Assembly (NCBI GenBank): GCA_016186995.1
Contig: JACPKQ010000007.1
Span: 111,196-175,195 of the forward strand
From: Deltaproteobacteria bacterium
GTDB taxonomy: Bacteria; Bdellovibrionota; JACOXK01
Length of the DNA stretch: 64,000 nucleotides
Direction: 5' to 3'
The notes below the pieces were generated by a model. That model saw nothing but the letters and a program-made list of their open reading frames with translations, searched no databases and was not told the DNA's origin. Of the stretch, positions 1 to 7,662 are shown in pieces. The position numbers and the translations under genes were made by a program. Position 1 is the stretch's first letter. Each line of letters starts with the position of its first letter.

Positions 1-1722
1 TCGCCTTATTCTGTAAGAGTTTTTTTGTCTGAAGAAAATAATTTAGAAACAATTCAAGAGGCCATTAATCAAGCTGATGTTTATCGTGTCATTTCTTCTG
101 ATTCTGATCTGATTCATTTAAGAAAAACACTTCGAGAGGTAAGAGAATACGGCATGATTTATAGTGAAAACCAAAAACTTCTTCAAAAAGCAGAAGAGCA
201 ATCTTTAGAATTAGATCAGATGATTCTTTCTTTAGAAAAAAATATTGAAGAAAGAACAAAAATACTAGCAGAATCTCGTCTTGAAATTTCTCAAACTGAA
301 GCTGAGTTAGAGCATCTTAATAAATTTCTTAAGAACATTAGTATGGCTATGACTATAGAGGATATTAAAGTATGGCTTGAAAAAGAGCTTAAAAACATTC
401 TTCCTATTGATGAACTTTCTTTAGTGGTGAACGAGCCGCAACCACGGGGTTTTAAGAATGCCGATAAATTTACGGTGGCTTTTCCTCTTATTTACGGAAC
501 AAAACTTTTAGGACATTTTTATTTACGTGGAAAAGATGAAGAACTTTTAAAACAAGCAGAACTTCTTCTAGGGTTTTTACAACAAGTAACTCATACTATT
601 GCTATTACGGTTGATCGTATTCAATCTTTTGAAGCGATTGCTCAAGATAAAAAGGCATGGGAGGCTTCTTTTGATGCGATTGTCGATCCGGTTGCTATTT
701 TAAATCATCATTATGAAGTGATTCGTGCGAATTCAGCTTATGCTCGTGCAAGTGGAACCTCTCTTCAAAAACTTTTTGGAAGAAAATGTTATGAAGTTTT
801 TGAAAATAGAAAAACATTTTGTGAGGGGTGTTATGTAAAAGAAGCATTTTCAGCTAACCAAGGTGTCATGTCTGATATTTCAAGTTTAAAACAAAATAAA
901 AAGTATAAGGCAACAAGTTACCCAGTTTTGGACAAAAACGGAAAAGTAAAATTTATTGTTCAGTATTATAAGGATGTGACTCGAGAACACAGTTATAGGG
1001 ATCAGCTTGTAAGAGCTGAAAAAACAGCAGAATTGGGCATTTTAGCAGGAAGTATTGCCCATGAAATTAATAATCCGTTAGGGGGTATTTTGGCTTTTGT
1101 GCAAATTCTTAAGTCTGAACTACAAGAAAAAGAACCACTTTTTGAAGATATTCTTGATATTGAAGAAGCGGCACTTCGTTGTAAACGTATTATTGAAAAT
1201 CTGCTTAAATTTGCAAGACAGTCTAGAGATGAGAAAAGAAAAAAATATTACCTTCAAAATATTTTAAAACTTTCTATTGCGTTGATTGAGTTTCAAGCCA
1301 AACATTTTAATATTTCAATCACAAAAAAAATATCTTCAAAACCTATTTATATTTTAGGGCACTTCAATCAACTCTGGCAGGCAATTGTAAATATATTAGA
1401 AAATGCCATTGAAGCTGTAGTTGAAAAAAAAGAGGGGGCAAAAAAAATAAAAATTACTGTGCAAACCTTTTCGAAGAAAACGGAGAAAGGTATAGAAAAA
1501 TGTGTACGTATTGCTCTTATCAATAATGGTAAACCCATTTCAAAGTCTGAGTTATCAAAAATTTTTGATCCTCTTTACACCACAAAAGACCCACAAAAAA
1601 ATCCAGGGCTTGGGCTTTCCATGAGTCAGAGTATTGTACAAGATCATGGTGGGCAATTAAGAGTGTATCAAACCCCCAAAAAAGAGACAGTATTTGCCAT
1701 AACGCTGCCTGTTTTTGAGTAA
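1..1722 (+). CDS. Hybrid sensor histidine kinase (5' end outside window)
   Basis: The reading frame is open to base 1, so the gene starts upstream. A TTG at 25 could serve as a start but splits a domain. The first ~60 residues (VYRVI, then an L-rKTLREVREY helix) look like the last strand and helix of a receiver domain. Then come a coiled coil (about 50-110), a divergent GAF-like stretch, a PAS domain (about 215-330) with a CxxC pair (FCEGC), a HisKA H-box (AHEINNPL, His about 354 counting from base 1) and a HATPase_c domain with an N-box (NILENAIEAV) and a GLGLSMS lid. No membrane segment is visible, so it is probably cytoplasmic. It lies 147 bp before an NtrC-type regulator, its likely phosphorelay partner. 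Family is confident; the signal sensed is unknown. Confidence 0.88.
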   Translation, partial: SPYSVRVFLSEENNLETIQEAINQADVYRVISSDSDLIHLRKTLREVREYGMIYSENQKLLQKAEEQSLELDQMILSLEKNIEERTKILAESRLEISQTEAELEHLNKFLKNISMAMTIEDIKVWLEKELKNILPIDELSLVVNEPQPRGFKNADKFTVAFPLIYGTKLLGHFYLRGKDEELLKQAELLLGFLQQVTHTIAITVDRIQSFEAIAQDKKAWEASFDAIVDPVAILNHHYEVIRANSAYARASGTSLQKLFGRKCYEVFENRKTFCEGCYVKEAFSANQGVMSDISSLKQNKKYKATSYPVLDKNGKVKFIVQYYKDVTREHSYRDQLVRAEKTAELGILAGSIAHEINNPLGGILAFVQILKSELQEKEPLFEDILDIEEAALRCKRIIENLLKFARQSRDEKRKKYYLQNILKLSIALIEFQAKHFNISITKKISSKPIYILGHFNQLWQAIVNILENAIEAVVEKKEGAKKIKITVQTFSKKTEKGIEKCVRIALINNGKPISKSELSKIFDPLYTTKDPQKNPGLGLSMSQSIVQDHGGQLRVYQTPKKETVFAITLPVFE

Positions 1723-1731
1723 AATTGACAG

Positions 1732-1835
1732 AAAAGTAATCAAAATGATACTGTGAATTTAGGGTTATGGTTGTGTTGCTGTTCTCAATTTTTCAATCGT
1801 ACGTGTAGAAGTAGGGTTGCTTGTTGATTACTTTT
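1732..1835. repeat. Intergenic inverted repeat between kinase and regulator genes
   Basis: An 11-bp arm AAAAGTAATCA (1732-1742) is repeated inverted as TGATTACTTTT (1825-1835), so almost the whole gap is bracketed by a perfect dyad. The interior is G/T rich. It could be a small palindromic element or a leader structure ahead of the response regulator. No sigma54 site was seen in this gap. Confidence 0.45.
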
Positions 1836-1869
1836 CATCCCTTATGGAGAGGAGACGGGCAAGACTATT

Positions 1870-3252
1870 ATGTCTTTAAAAAAAATTCTCATTATCGATG
1901 ACGAATCTTCCTGCCGAATAGCTCTTGGAAAATTTCTCACAAAAGAAAATTACGATGTTAAATCTGTTCGAAAAGGTGAAGAAGCTTTAGAACTTTTTAA
2001 AAACCAACATTTTGATCTTGTCATTACTGATTTAAAAATGCCAGATGTAGATGGCATGGAAATTGTTTCTTTCATTTCAAAAAATTTTCCAGAAACACAT
2101 TCTATTGTGATGACGGGTTTTGGAAGTATTGAATCTTCTATTGAAGCTTTAAAAAGAGGAGCCTTTCACTACATTACAAAACCGTTTCGTCTTGAAGAAA
2201 TAAAAAATCTTGTTCAAAAAGCAATAGGTGAAAAAGAACTTCAAAAAGCAAATCAACTTTACAGAAAAGAGCTTCAAGCAACTTATCAGTTTGAAAACAT
2301 TATAGGCGAAAGTCGTAAAATGAAAGACGTTTTTGAACTTATTGAAAAGGTGGCGGTTACTGATTGTACGGTGCTTATAACGGGCGAAAGTGGTACTGGG
2401 AAAGAACTTGTGGTACGGGCTATCCATTATAATAGTTTAAGGTCTAAAAAACCCTTGGTTACAGTTAATTGTGGAGCTATTCCTGAAAGCCTTCTTGAAT
2501 CAGAGCTTTTTGGGCATATGAAAGGTTCGTTCACAGGGGCCATTTCTAATAGAGAGGGGCGTTTTGAAACGGCAGACAAGGGGACCCTTTTTTTAGATGA
2601 AATTGGAAGCATGCCTTTCGCTTTACAAGTAAAACTTCTTCGTGTTCTTCAAACAAAGTCTTTTGATCCTGTCGGAGGAAAAACAAGACAAGTTGATGTT
2701 CGAATTATAGCTGCTACGAATCGTGATTTAGAGCAAGCAGTGAACAAAAATGAGTTTCGTGAAGATCTTTTCTATCGCTTGAATGTTATTCCTATTCACA
2801 TTGCTCCTTTAAGAGAGCGAAAAGAAGATATACCCCTGTTGATTGACCACTTTGTTAAAAACTTTAATAAAAGAAATCCTAACAAGAAGGTATCAGGTAT
2901 TTCAGGAGAAGCCCTTCGTATTATGCTCGATTATGATTGGCCGGGTAATGTAAGACAGCTTGAAAATATTATTGAAAGAATTTTAATACTCAAGGAAAAA
3001 GGGGGTATTCTTCCAAAAGACTTGCCACTTAAAATGTATCAAGATCAAAATGGTAAAAAACACTTTGATGTTTCTATTCCAGAAGATGGTCTTGATTTTA
3101 ATAATATGATTGATGAATTTGAAGAGAATATTTTAAGACAGGCGCTTCATCAAACAAAGTGGAATCAAAACAAAGCTGCAAAACTTTTAAAATTAAAACG
3201 CACCACTCTTATCGAAAAACTCAAAAGAAAAAAAATCTCAAAACCTCTTTAA
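1870..3252 (+). CDS. NtrC-family sigma54-dependent response regulator
   Basis: A full-length 460-residue enhancer-binding protein. Receiver domain 1-120 has the acidic DD pair at 10-11, phosphoacceptor Asp54 (VITDLKMP) and the conserved Lys104 (TKPF). The AAA+ domain has Walker A GESGTGKE (172-179), the sigma54-contact loop as GSFTGA (219-224) and Walker B TLFLDEI. A Fis-type helix-turn-helix ends the protein (AAKLLKLKRTTLIEKLKR). It should activate sigma54 promoters when phosphorylated by the adjacent kinase. Two exact sigma54 promoters occur in this window (3837 and 11416) and are plausible targets by inference. The ATG at 1870 follows GGAGAGGAG at some distance. Confidence 0.95.
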   Translation: MSLKKILIIDDESSCRIALGKFLTKENYDVKSVRKGEEALELFKNQHFDLVITDLKMPDVDGMEIVSFISKNFPETHSIVMTGFGSIESSIEALKRGAFHYITKPFRLEEIKNLVQKAIGEKELQKANQLYRKELQATYQFENIIGESRKMKDVFELIEKVAVTDCTVLITGESGTGKELVVRAIHYNSLRSKKPLVTVNCGAIPESLLESELFGHMKGSFTGAISNREGRFETADKGTLFLDEIGSMPFALQVKLLRVLQTKSFDPVGGKTRQVDVRIIAATNRDLEQAVNKNEFREDLFYRLNVIPIHIAPLRERKEDIPLLIDHFVKNFNKRNPNKKVSGISGEALRIMLDYDWPGNVRQLENIIERILILKEKGGILPKDLPLKMYQDQNGKKHFDVSIPEDGLDFNNMIDEFEENILRQALHQTKWNQNKAAKLLKLKRTTLIEKLKRKKISKPL

Positions 3253-3379
3253 AAAATACAAAAGTCAGTAAATTATTTTATGCTGTTTGTTGTTTTAGAA
3301 ATATCAAACTTCCAAGCCATGAGGAGGCATAACCATATCTCCTAATGAGCCCGCTGTAAGATTGAGAATGTTGAAGTCC

Positions 3380-3416
3380 ACCCTCTCCCTAGCCCTCTCC
3401 CATCAAGGGAGAGGGA
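3380..3416 (-). repeat. Family A palindromic repeat (TCCCTTGATGGGA core)
   Basis: Read on the minus strand this contains CTCTCCCTTGATGGGAGAG followed by GGGAGAGGGTG. The same core occurs at 32298, 42082, 43345 and 43831. Five copies within 64 kb define a dispersed REP-like family. Confidence 0.8.
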
Positions 3417-3462
3417 ATAGCTGATAACTACCAGGAAGTGACATCGGAATTCACTGCTATAA

Positions 3463-3530
3463 ACCAGGGGACCTCCTCGGCCACTTCTGTGGCCTCGAGG
3501 TGAAATGCACGCAGTGCATTTCATCCTGGT
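3463..3530. repeat. Structured palindromic element, three-way junction
   Basis: An outer stem ACCAGG/CCTGGT (3463-3468 with 3525-3530) encloses two perfect hairpins: GGCCAC-ttct-GTGGCC (3479-3494) and TGAAATGCAC-gca-GTGCATTTCA (3501-3523). The fold is clear from the sequence. It lies between a family A repeat and a truncated TfoX-like gene, so the whole 3.35-3.6 kb stretch looks like inserted repeat DNA. Confidence 0.6.
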
Positions 3531-3591
3531 GTTCGCGAGATGGTGATTCATCTGCTTGAGAAATGTTTGACAGTCTTGTAACGTGGGCCGG

Positions 3592-3765
3592 ATGAAAAAA
3601 GCCAAAATTCGAGATTTCTCATTCAAAGATTTTATCTTGGATCAACTTTCTGACTTGCCCGAGACGATTGCTTCTCCAATGTTTAGCAGCTACGGTCTTT
3701 ACTCCAACGATATATTCTTCGGGATCATAAACGATGGCATCCTTAAGATTAAAGCAACCTGTTAG
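3592..3765 (+). pseudogene. Truncated TfoX N-terminal-domain protein
   Basis: The 57 residues after the ATG resemble the start of the TfoX N-terminal domain: F-FKDFILDQLSDLP, then the hallmark MFSSYGLY (family MFGGYGLY), then FGIINDGILKIK. A TAG stop follows within the strand that family members continue for another ~40 residues. A GTG at 3583 is an alternative start. The gene sits directly downstream of palindromic repeats and lacks a clear ribosome-binding site. Most likely a decayed remnant; expression as a short protein cannot be excluded. Confidence 0.6.
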
Positions 3766-3836
3766 ATTTGTGACGCTGTCTAATATTTGAATACTTTTGA
3801 GTATGGAAAAGGGGTACGTTTAAGCTTGAAAAGGGG

Positions 3837-3852
3837 TGGCACGTGAGTTGCA
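3837..3852 (+). promoter_or_regulatory. Sigma54 (-24/-12) promoter
   Basis: TGGCACGTGAGTTGCA matches the consensus TGGCACG-N4-TTGCA exactly, with the GG and GC doublets at the correct spacing. It lies 33 bp before the ATG of the lipoprotein gene at 3886. A short dyad ATACTTTTGAGTAT (3791-3804) upstream could be an activator site, though it is close in. Confidence 0.88.
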
Positions 3853-3885
3853 AAGAAAACCCCTATCTTGAAAAAAGGGGGGACC

Positions 3886-4959
3886 ATGACATACCGAAAG
3901 CGTTTGTTAGCGATTCTTTTAGGAATTTTTTCCTTAGCGATTTTAGGCTGTGGGGCCAGAACCTCAGAAGCTCCTAAGCCTTTTTACTCTGAATTTCTCT
4001 GGACGGCGCAAAACATAGACTCGAAAGAGCCCATGCAATTTGCCAGCATGAGTGAGAATCAAATAGTAGAAACTTTAAGAACAAAATATGGAATAAAAGT
4101 GATTATTTTAAGTAGTGCTGAAACCCCCAACCCTCACTTAACGATTGGAAATTTAAGAGAAGACAGAGATCTGGTCTCCTATTTTGAACAGGACGCAGAA
4201 GATCAAATTTGTGTAAAAACAGGAACTTGTAAAGAAGAAAGTGAAGTTGCAGCAGGACAGTTCTTATATCCTTATGAACATAGGCATTCCTCTGTAGACA
4301 ATTTAGAAGCAGGCACTCATCGTCCAGGCTTAAATAAACCTATTATTGTTTTAACAAAAAGTTCGACTCGCCGGCATATGATTCATGAGTTTATGCATTA
4401 TTATTTAGGGACTTTAACCAACGATGATGTTCCTCAAACAATAGATGGAGTGCTTCATTGTAATCGCTGCTCTCGAATTGTAGAAACATTGCAACTCAAT
4501 CGCCTTCTTTCTGAGAAACAAAAATTTCATGATGAGAATATCAACACATTTTCTTCTCAGGCCCATTATAATTTAGATATGGAGTTAGAAAAAATAAGAA
4601 CACAAATAATCATCAATAATTTCACAACTCTTTTGAAAAAAGGAGAAGAGATTGATATTCATCGTTTTTGCTTTGATCATAGAAAAAAGTTGGGTTTTAA
4701 CACAGAAGAAGCCGCGCAAGATTTGGGAGCCATTGTTGGATATGTAAAGGAAATTTCTAAGAAAATGAAAGATATGAATATGGAAACCGTAGCCAAAAAT
4801 ATCCAAAAAAATATTAATTTATATTCTCCAGATGTCCAATCCACACTTTCTAAATTAGAAGATCTTTTTGAAAAGATTAACTCTAAAATAACGGAGTCCA
4901 AAGGATGGATCAGCTCTATTGGGATACCCGGTTCAATATGGGAGGAAGATCTTAACTAA
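3886..4959 (+). CDS. Lipoprotein, putative zinc metallopeptidase
   Basis: The ATG at 3886 is preferred over the TTG at 3868 because AAAAGGGGGG stands just before it. A signal peptide ends in a lipobox (LAILGC, Cys22), so the product should be lipid-anchored. HEFMH (about residues 167-171) matches the HExxH zinc motif of gluzincin-type peptidases. Further on, LHCNRCSRIVETLQ places a CxxC and a Glu downstream. The C-terminal ~150 residues are helical and charged. I recognise no named family. The exact sigma54 promoter upstream implies control by an enhancer-binding protein such as the regulator at 1870. Lipoprotein assignment is strong; enzymatic activity is inferred from the motif only. Confidence 0.75.
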   Translation: MTYRKRLLAILLGIFSLAILGCGARTSEAPKPFYSEFLWTAQNIDSKEPMQFASMSENQIVETLRTKYGIKVIILSSAETPNPHLTIGNLREDRDLVSYFEQDAEDQICVKTGTCKEESEVAAGQFLYPYEHRHSSVDNLEAGTHRPGLNKPIIVLTKSSTRRHMIHEFMHYYLGTLTNDDVPQTIDGVLHCNRCSRIVETLQLNRLLSEKQKFHDENINTFSSQAHYNLDMELEKIRTQIIINNFTTLLKKGEEIDIHRFCFDHRKKLGFNTEEAAQDLGAIVGYVKEISKKMKDMNMETVAKNIQKNINLYSPDVQSTLSKLEDLFEKINSKITESKGWISSIGIPGSIWEEDLN

Positions 4960-5017
4960 GTTTTTTAGAGATACAGTCAAACCGCTGATAGAGTGTGTAG
5001 CTACCAGACTTAAAGCC

Positions 5018-5044
5018 TGAGATTCTTCGCTTCGCTCAGAATGA
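5018..5044. repeat. Short palindromic repeat in the gap before merR
   Basis: CTGAGATTCTTCGCTTCG followed by CTCAGAATGA forms a small hairpin (CTGAG/CTCAG). It is the type of short bacterial repeat found near gene ends. Only one copy was seen here. The rest of 4960-5109 shows no gene. Confidence 0.35.
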
Positions 5045-5109
5045 ATTGATAAGGAAAATTTAGATATGACGAGTCAATAATAGTGGAATCATTTGCCAAA
5101 AGGTCTTAC

Positions 5110-5141
5110 TTGACTCTATAGTATACTATAGAGTTTATAAT
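5110..5141 (+). promoter_or_regulatory. MerR-type promoter with palindromic operator
   Basis: A -35 box TTGACT (5110-5115) and a -10 box TATAAT (5136-5141) are separated by 20 bp, the over-long spacing typical of promoters activated by MerR-family proteins through DNA untwisting. The spacer holds a perfect 22-bp palindrome (5113-5134) centred on GTATAC. The merR start is 18 bp downstream, so merR is the first gene of its own operon rather than divergent. Confidence 0.9.
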
Positions 5142-5158
5142 AATACATAGGAGGGAAA

Positions 5159-5557
5159 ATGGAGCGGGTTTTTAAAATTGGCCAGGTAGCTAAGGTGGCT
5201 CAAGTCAATATTCAAACCGTGCGGTATTATGAAAAGTTAAATCTTTTGAAACCTCAGGGACGAAAACTTTCTGGATATAGGCTCTACGATATGCACGCCA
5301 TTCTCCAGCTCAGGTTTATAAAAAAAGCGCAAGCTCTTGGGTTTACACTCTCTGAAATAAAAGCCCTCTTAGAGCTCAGTGTATCTCATTCAAACGAGTG
5401 CAATTCTGTAAGAAAAAAAGCGACTGATAAGATTTCTGAAATTGAAGATAAAATAAAACTTTTAAACAACATGAAAAAGACACTGAAAGAGCTTGTTCAT
5501 TGTTGTGAAAAAAAGAAAAAAACGGAGAAATGCCCCATATTAAAAAGTTTAAAATAG
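5159..5557 (+). CDS. merR: MerR family transcriptional regulator (mercury type)
   Basis: 132 residues with an N-terminal winged helix-turn-helix (FKIGQVAKVAQVNIQTVRYYE) and a dimerisation helix. Cysteines at 81, 116 and 125, plus Cys115, fall where MerR has its three Hg(II) ligands (82, 117, 126 in the Tn501 protein), which favours mercury sensing over other metals. It is the first gene of merR-merT-merP-CopZ-like, transcribed from the palindromic 20-bp-spacer promoter at 5110. AGGAGGG stands 3 bp before the ATG. Family is very confident; Hg specificity is inferred from cysteine spacing. Confidence 0.92.
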   Translation: MERVFKIGQVAKVAQVNIQTVRYYEKLNLLKPQGRKLSGYRLYDMHAILQLRFIKKAQALGFTLSEIKALLELSVSHSNECNSVRKKATDKISEIEDKIKLLNNMKKTLKELVHCCEKKKKTEKCPILKSLK

Positions 5558-5566
5558 GAGGAGTGC

Positions 5567-5893
5567 ATGAAAAAAATAACTAGTTCTGTAGCTATTATAA
5601 GTTCAGTATTTGCTTCAGCCTGTTGTCTTTTACCCGTTCTTTTGGCTGGGGTTGCAGGTATTGCAGGGGTGGCTTCGGTTTTTGAAAAACTTCGACTTCC
5701 TTTTATCGTCGTTGCTACTCTATTTCTTGGTTATGGATTTTATATAGCTTATTTTCAAAAGAAAAAAGAATGTGCTCCAGGTGAAGCATGTTCGACATCA
5801 CAAGGTAAACACAAACAGCGCATTATTCTATGGGTCATTACGGTACTCGTAACCCTTGTCATTACGTTTCCATATTGGATTCAACTCTTATAA
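5567..5893 (+). CDS. merT: MerT-like mercuric ion transport protein
   Basis: A 108-residue membrane protein with three hydrophobic segments (about 5-30, 44-62, 85-105). It has the vicinal Cys19-Cys20 in the first segment (SACCLLP) and a second pair, Cys69 and Cys75, in the loop after the second, the arrangement used by MerT to pass Hg(II) across the inner membrane. It starts 9 bp after merR with AGGAG. MerT normally delivers Hg(II) to a MerA reductase, and no merA is present in this window. Confidence 0.88.
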   Translation: MKKITSSVAIISSVFASACCLLPVLLAGVAGIAGVASVFEKLRLPFIVVATLFLGYGFYIAYFQKKKECAPGEACSTSQGKHKQRIILWVITVLVTLVITFPYWIQLL

Positions 5894-5908
5894 GGGAGGA
5901 AAAGGATC

Positions 5909-6220
5909 ATGAAACTTATTTTAATCTCATTTTTGATTGTCAGCATGGGGCTTTTAGCTCTGGGGTGTACGAATAAGAAAAAAGCTGTTCCCGAAGGGGC
6001 AGTACTTAAAGAGCTCACATTTAAGGTAGATGGCATGACCTGCGGGGGGTGTGAATACAATGTCAAAAAGTCACTTTTAAAACTAGACGGTGTTGTTGAG
6101 GCATCAGCCGACCATAAAAAAGGAGAAGCTACGGTTTCTTTTGTTGAAGGAAAAGTAACTGAAAATCAATTGATCGAGGCTGTCAATTCGAGTGGCTATA
6201 AGGCCACATTACAAAAATAG
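5909..6220 (+). CDS. merP: MerP-like lipoprotein with heavy-metal-associated domain
   Basis: 103 residues. The signal peptide ends in a lipobox (LLALGC, Cys20), so this copy appears lipid-anchored, unlike the free periplasmic MerP of classic operons. The HMA domain (about 35-103) carries GMTCGGC with metal-binding Cys45 and Cys48 in a beta-alpha-beta-beta-alpha-beta pattern. It lies 16 bp after merT with AGGGAGG upstream. It probably scavenges the metal ion outside the inner membrane and hands it to MerT. Confidence 0.88.
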   Translation: MKLILISFLIVSMGLLALGCTNKKKAVPEGAVLKELTFKVDGMTCGGCEYNVKKSLLKLDGVVEASADHKKGEATVSFVEGKVTENQLIEAVNSSGYKATLQK

Positions 6221-6229
6221 GGGGATTTT

Positions 6230-6709
6230 ATGAGCACATGTTGTTCCATAAATAATAAAAAAGAAAAAGTATTAACTCCGGGAAACTGTCCAACGTGTCA
6301 GGCAAAAGGAAAAAAAGTGGGACTTATCACCCTTTTTCAACTCATCAAGCGCCCCTTTCAAAAAGAGATTAACCGAAGCAGTCAATATTACTTTTGTAGT
6401 TCCAAAGAATGTGAGGTTGTTTACTTTTCAAATCAAAACAATGACTTTTTATTTAAAAAAGAACATCTCATTGTAAAAGTTGGGCAGAAAGAAAGCACTC
6501 CAAAACAAGTGTGTTACTGTTTTGATTATACCCATCAAGACATTTTAGAAGAGGTGCAAAAAACAGGAAAAAGCACAGCCACACAAATCATTACCCAAAA
6601 TATTAAAGAAGGGCTTTGCGCCTGTGAAATGAGAAATCCTCAAGGAAGCTGTTGCCTGGGCAATGTAAAAGAAGCTGAAAATCAGGCCACTGAAAAATGT
6701 AAAAAATAA
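6230..6709 (+). CDS. CopZ-like cysteine-rich metal/[2Fe-2S] protein
   Basis: 159 residues with many cysteines: CC near the start, CPTC at 20-23, FCSSKEC in the middle, then VCYCFDY, and a late LCACEM-N-P-GSCCLG cluster. The VCYCFDYTHQDI segment followed by an AT-I-I helix and another Cys cluster matches the N-terminal half of Archaeoglobus-type CopZ, which holds a [2Fe-2S] cluster and a zinc site. It ends the mer operon, where a reductase gene might be expected. A role in metal trafficking or reduction is inference. No signal peptide, so cytoplasmic. Confidence 0.72.
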   Translation: MSTCCSINNKKEKVLTPGNCPTCQAKGKKVGLITLFQLIKRPFQKEINRSSQYYFCSSKECEVVYFSNQNNDFLFKKEHLIVKVGQKESTPKQVCYCFDYTHQDILEEVQKTGKSTATQIITQNIKEGLCACEMRNPQGSCCLGNVKEAENQATEKCKK

Positions 6710-6747
6710 TTGACCCAAGGAAAAACCACCTCCCGTATGGGGAATTT

Positions 6748-6975
6748 TTATTTTTTAAATGTTTTTTCTAAAAGTTCTATAAGTGCTTTTGGCGGATTTT
6801 CTTTTGGGATTTTGCCTGTCAACTCAACTGATTTTTTAAATTGTTTTAAATATTTTCTACAATTGTGGCACATCCATAAATGAAGGCGAAATATAAGACG
6901 TTTATGAAAAGGAAGTTCTTTTTCCATATAATCGGAAAGTCGATAAATCATTTGTTTACAGGTATACATTTTCAT
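6748..6975 (-). CDS. Zinc-finger anti-sigma factor
   Basis: 75 residues beginning MKMYTCKQMIYRLSDYMEKE, with the ZAS/zf-HC2 motif H-x3-C-x2-C (His32, Cys36, Cys39) seen in cytoplasmic anti-sigma factors. No membrane segment follows, so it is probably a soluble zinc-binding anti-sigma protein. It overlaps the ECF sigma gene by 4 bp (ATGA), the usual translational coupling for such pairs, and is convergent with the mer operon. Confidence 0.82.
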   Translation of the reverse strand: MKMYTCKQMIYRLSDYMEKELPFHKRLIFRLHLWMCHNCRKYLKQFKKSVELTGKIPKENPPKALIELLEKTFKK

Positions 6976-7601
6976 TTTTTTGTCTTAAAAAACGAGTCCA
7001 ATGCCATTTTTAATTTCAGTCTCCCTCGATGCAATATCACTCTTAAATGAGTCTCAGAAACTTGTAAAATGTTACTGATTTCTTTAATTTTTAACTCTTC
7101 TATGTCTTTTAAATAAACAGCCTCACCGTAGGGGGATGGTAGATTGTGAATGGCCTCATTTAACTGAGAGAAGATCTCTTTTTGAATGAGTAATGTTTCT
7201 GGATTTTTACCCCAATCTGAAACCTCATCATTCCAAGCATCTTTTTCATTAAAAAGATGGTTGAGTTCTAAAAGTTCCTCTTCTAATGGGGTTTCATATT
7301 TTTGTGTTTTAAAAAGGTCATAGGCTTTATGTCGAAAAATCTGAATGAGCCATGTTTTAAAGGTTGATTTTCCTTGAAATTTTTCAATGCTTTTTAAGCA
7401 GGCTTCAAAGGTATCTGAGATCAGGTCTGGAATTTCTTCCTTATTGGCGATAAACCGCATGCCGTAGTTATAGAGTATGGGTGTATATATTTTTAAGAGC
7501 TCTTCAACAGTCTTTGAATCACTTCTTTTTAAGGCCTCTATAAATAGTTGATTTTCCATAACAAATGGCACTGTAACATTTTGTCTTCTAAAGCTACTCA
7601 T
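6972..7601 (-). CDS. ECF-family RNA polymerase sigma factor
   Basis: 209 residues with sigma region 2 (YGMRFIANKEEIPDLISDTFEACLKSIEKF, STFKTWLIQIFRHKAYD) and region 4 (YGEAVYLKDIEELKIKEISNILQVSETHLRVILHRGRLKLK), joined by a linker and lacking region 3, as expected of ECF sigmas. It is coupled to the anti-sigma gene downstream and divergent from the membrane protein at 7663, a plausible target of the same regulon. The stimulus is unknown. Proximity to the mer genes suggests, but does not show, a link to metal or redox stress. Confidence 0.9.
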   Translation of the reverse strand: MSSFRRQNVTVPFVMENQLFIEALKRSDSKTVEELLKIYTPILYNYGMRFIANKEEIPDLISDTFEACLKSIEKFQGKSTFKTWLIQIFRHKAYDLFKTQKYETPLEEELLELNHLFNEKDAWNDEVSDWGKNPETLLIQKEIFSQLNEAIHNLPSPYGEAVYLKDIEELKIKEISNILQVSETHLRVILHRGRLKLKMALDSFFKTKK

Positions 7602-7662
7602 TTACGTAAAAAAGGTCGATAAAACGAAGTATAACGTATGTAACGAAATAAAGGGAGGGGTT

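Noticed and set aside
3342-3626. Minus-strand frame across the repeat cluster near 3.5 kb
   Set aside because: Runs straight through a family A repeat and hairpins; the peptide has no recognisable content.
6710-6747. Bidirectional terminator between the mer operon and the anti-sigma gene
   Set aside because: Only a 4-bp stem (TCCC/GGGA) precedes the T-run, too weak to call.
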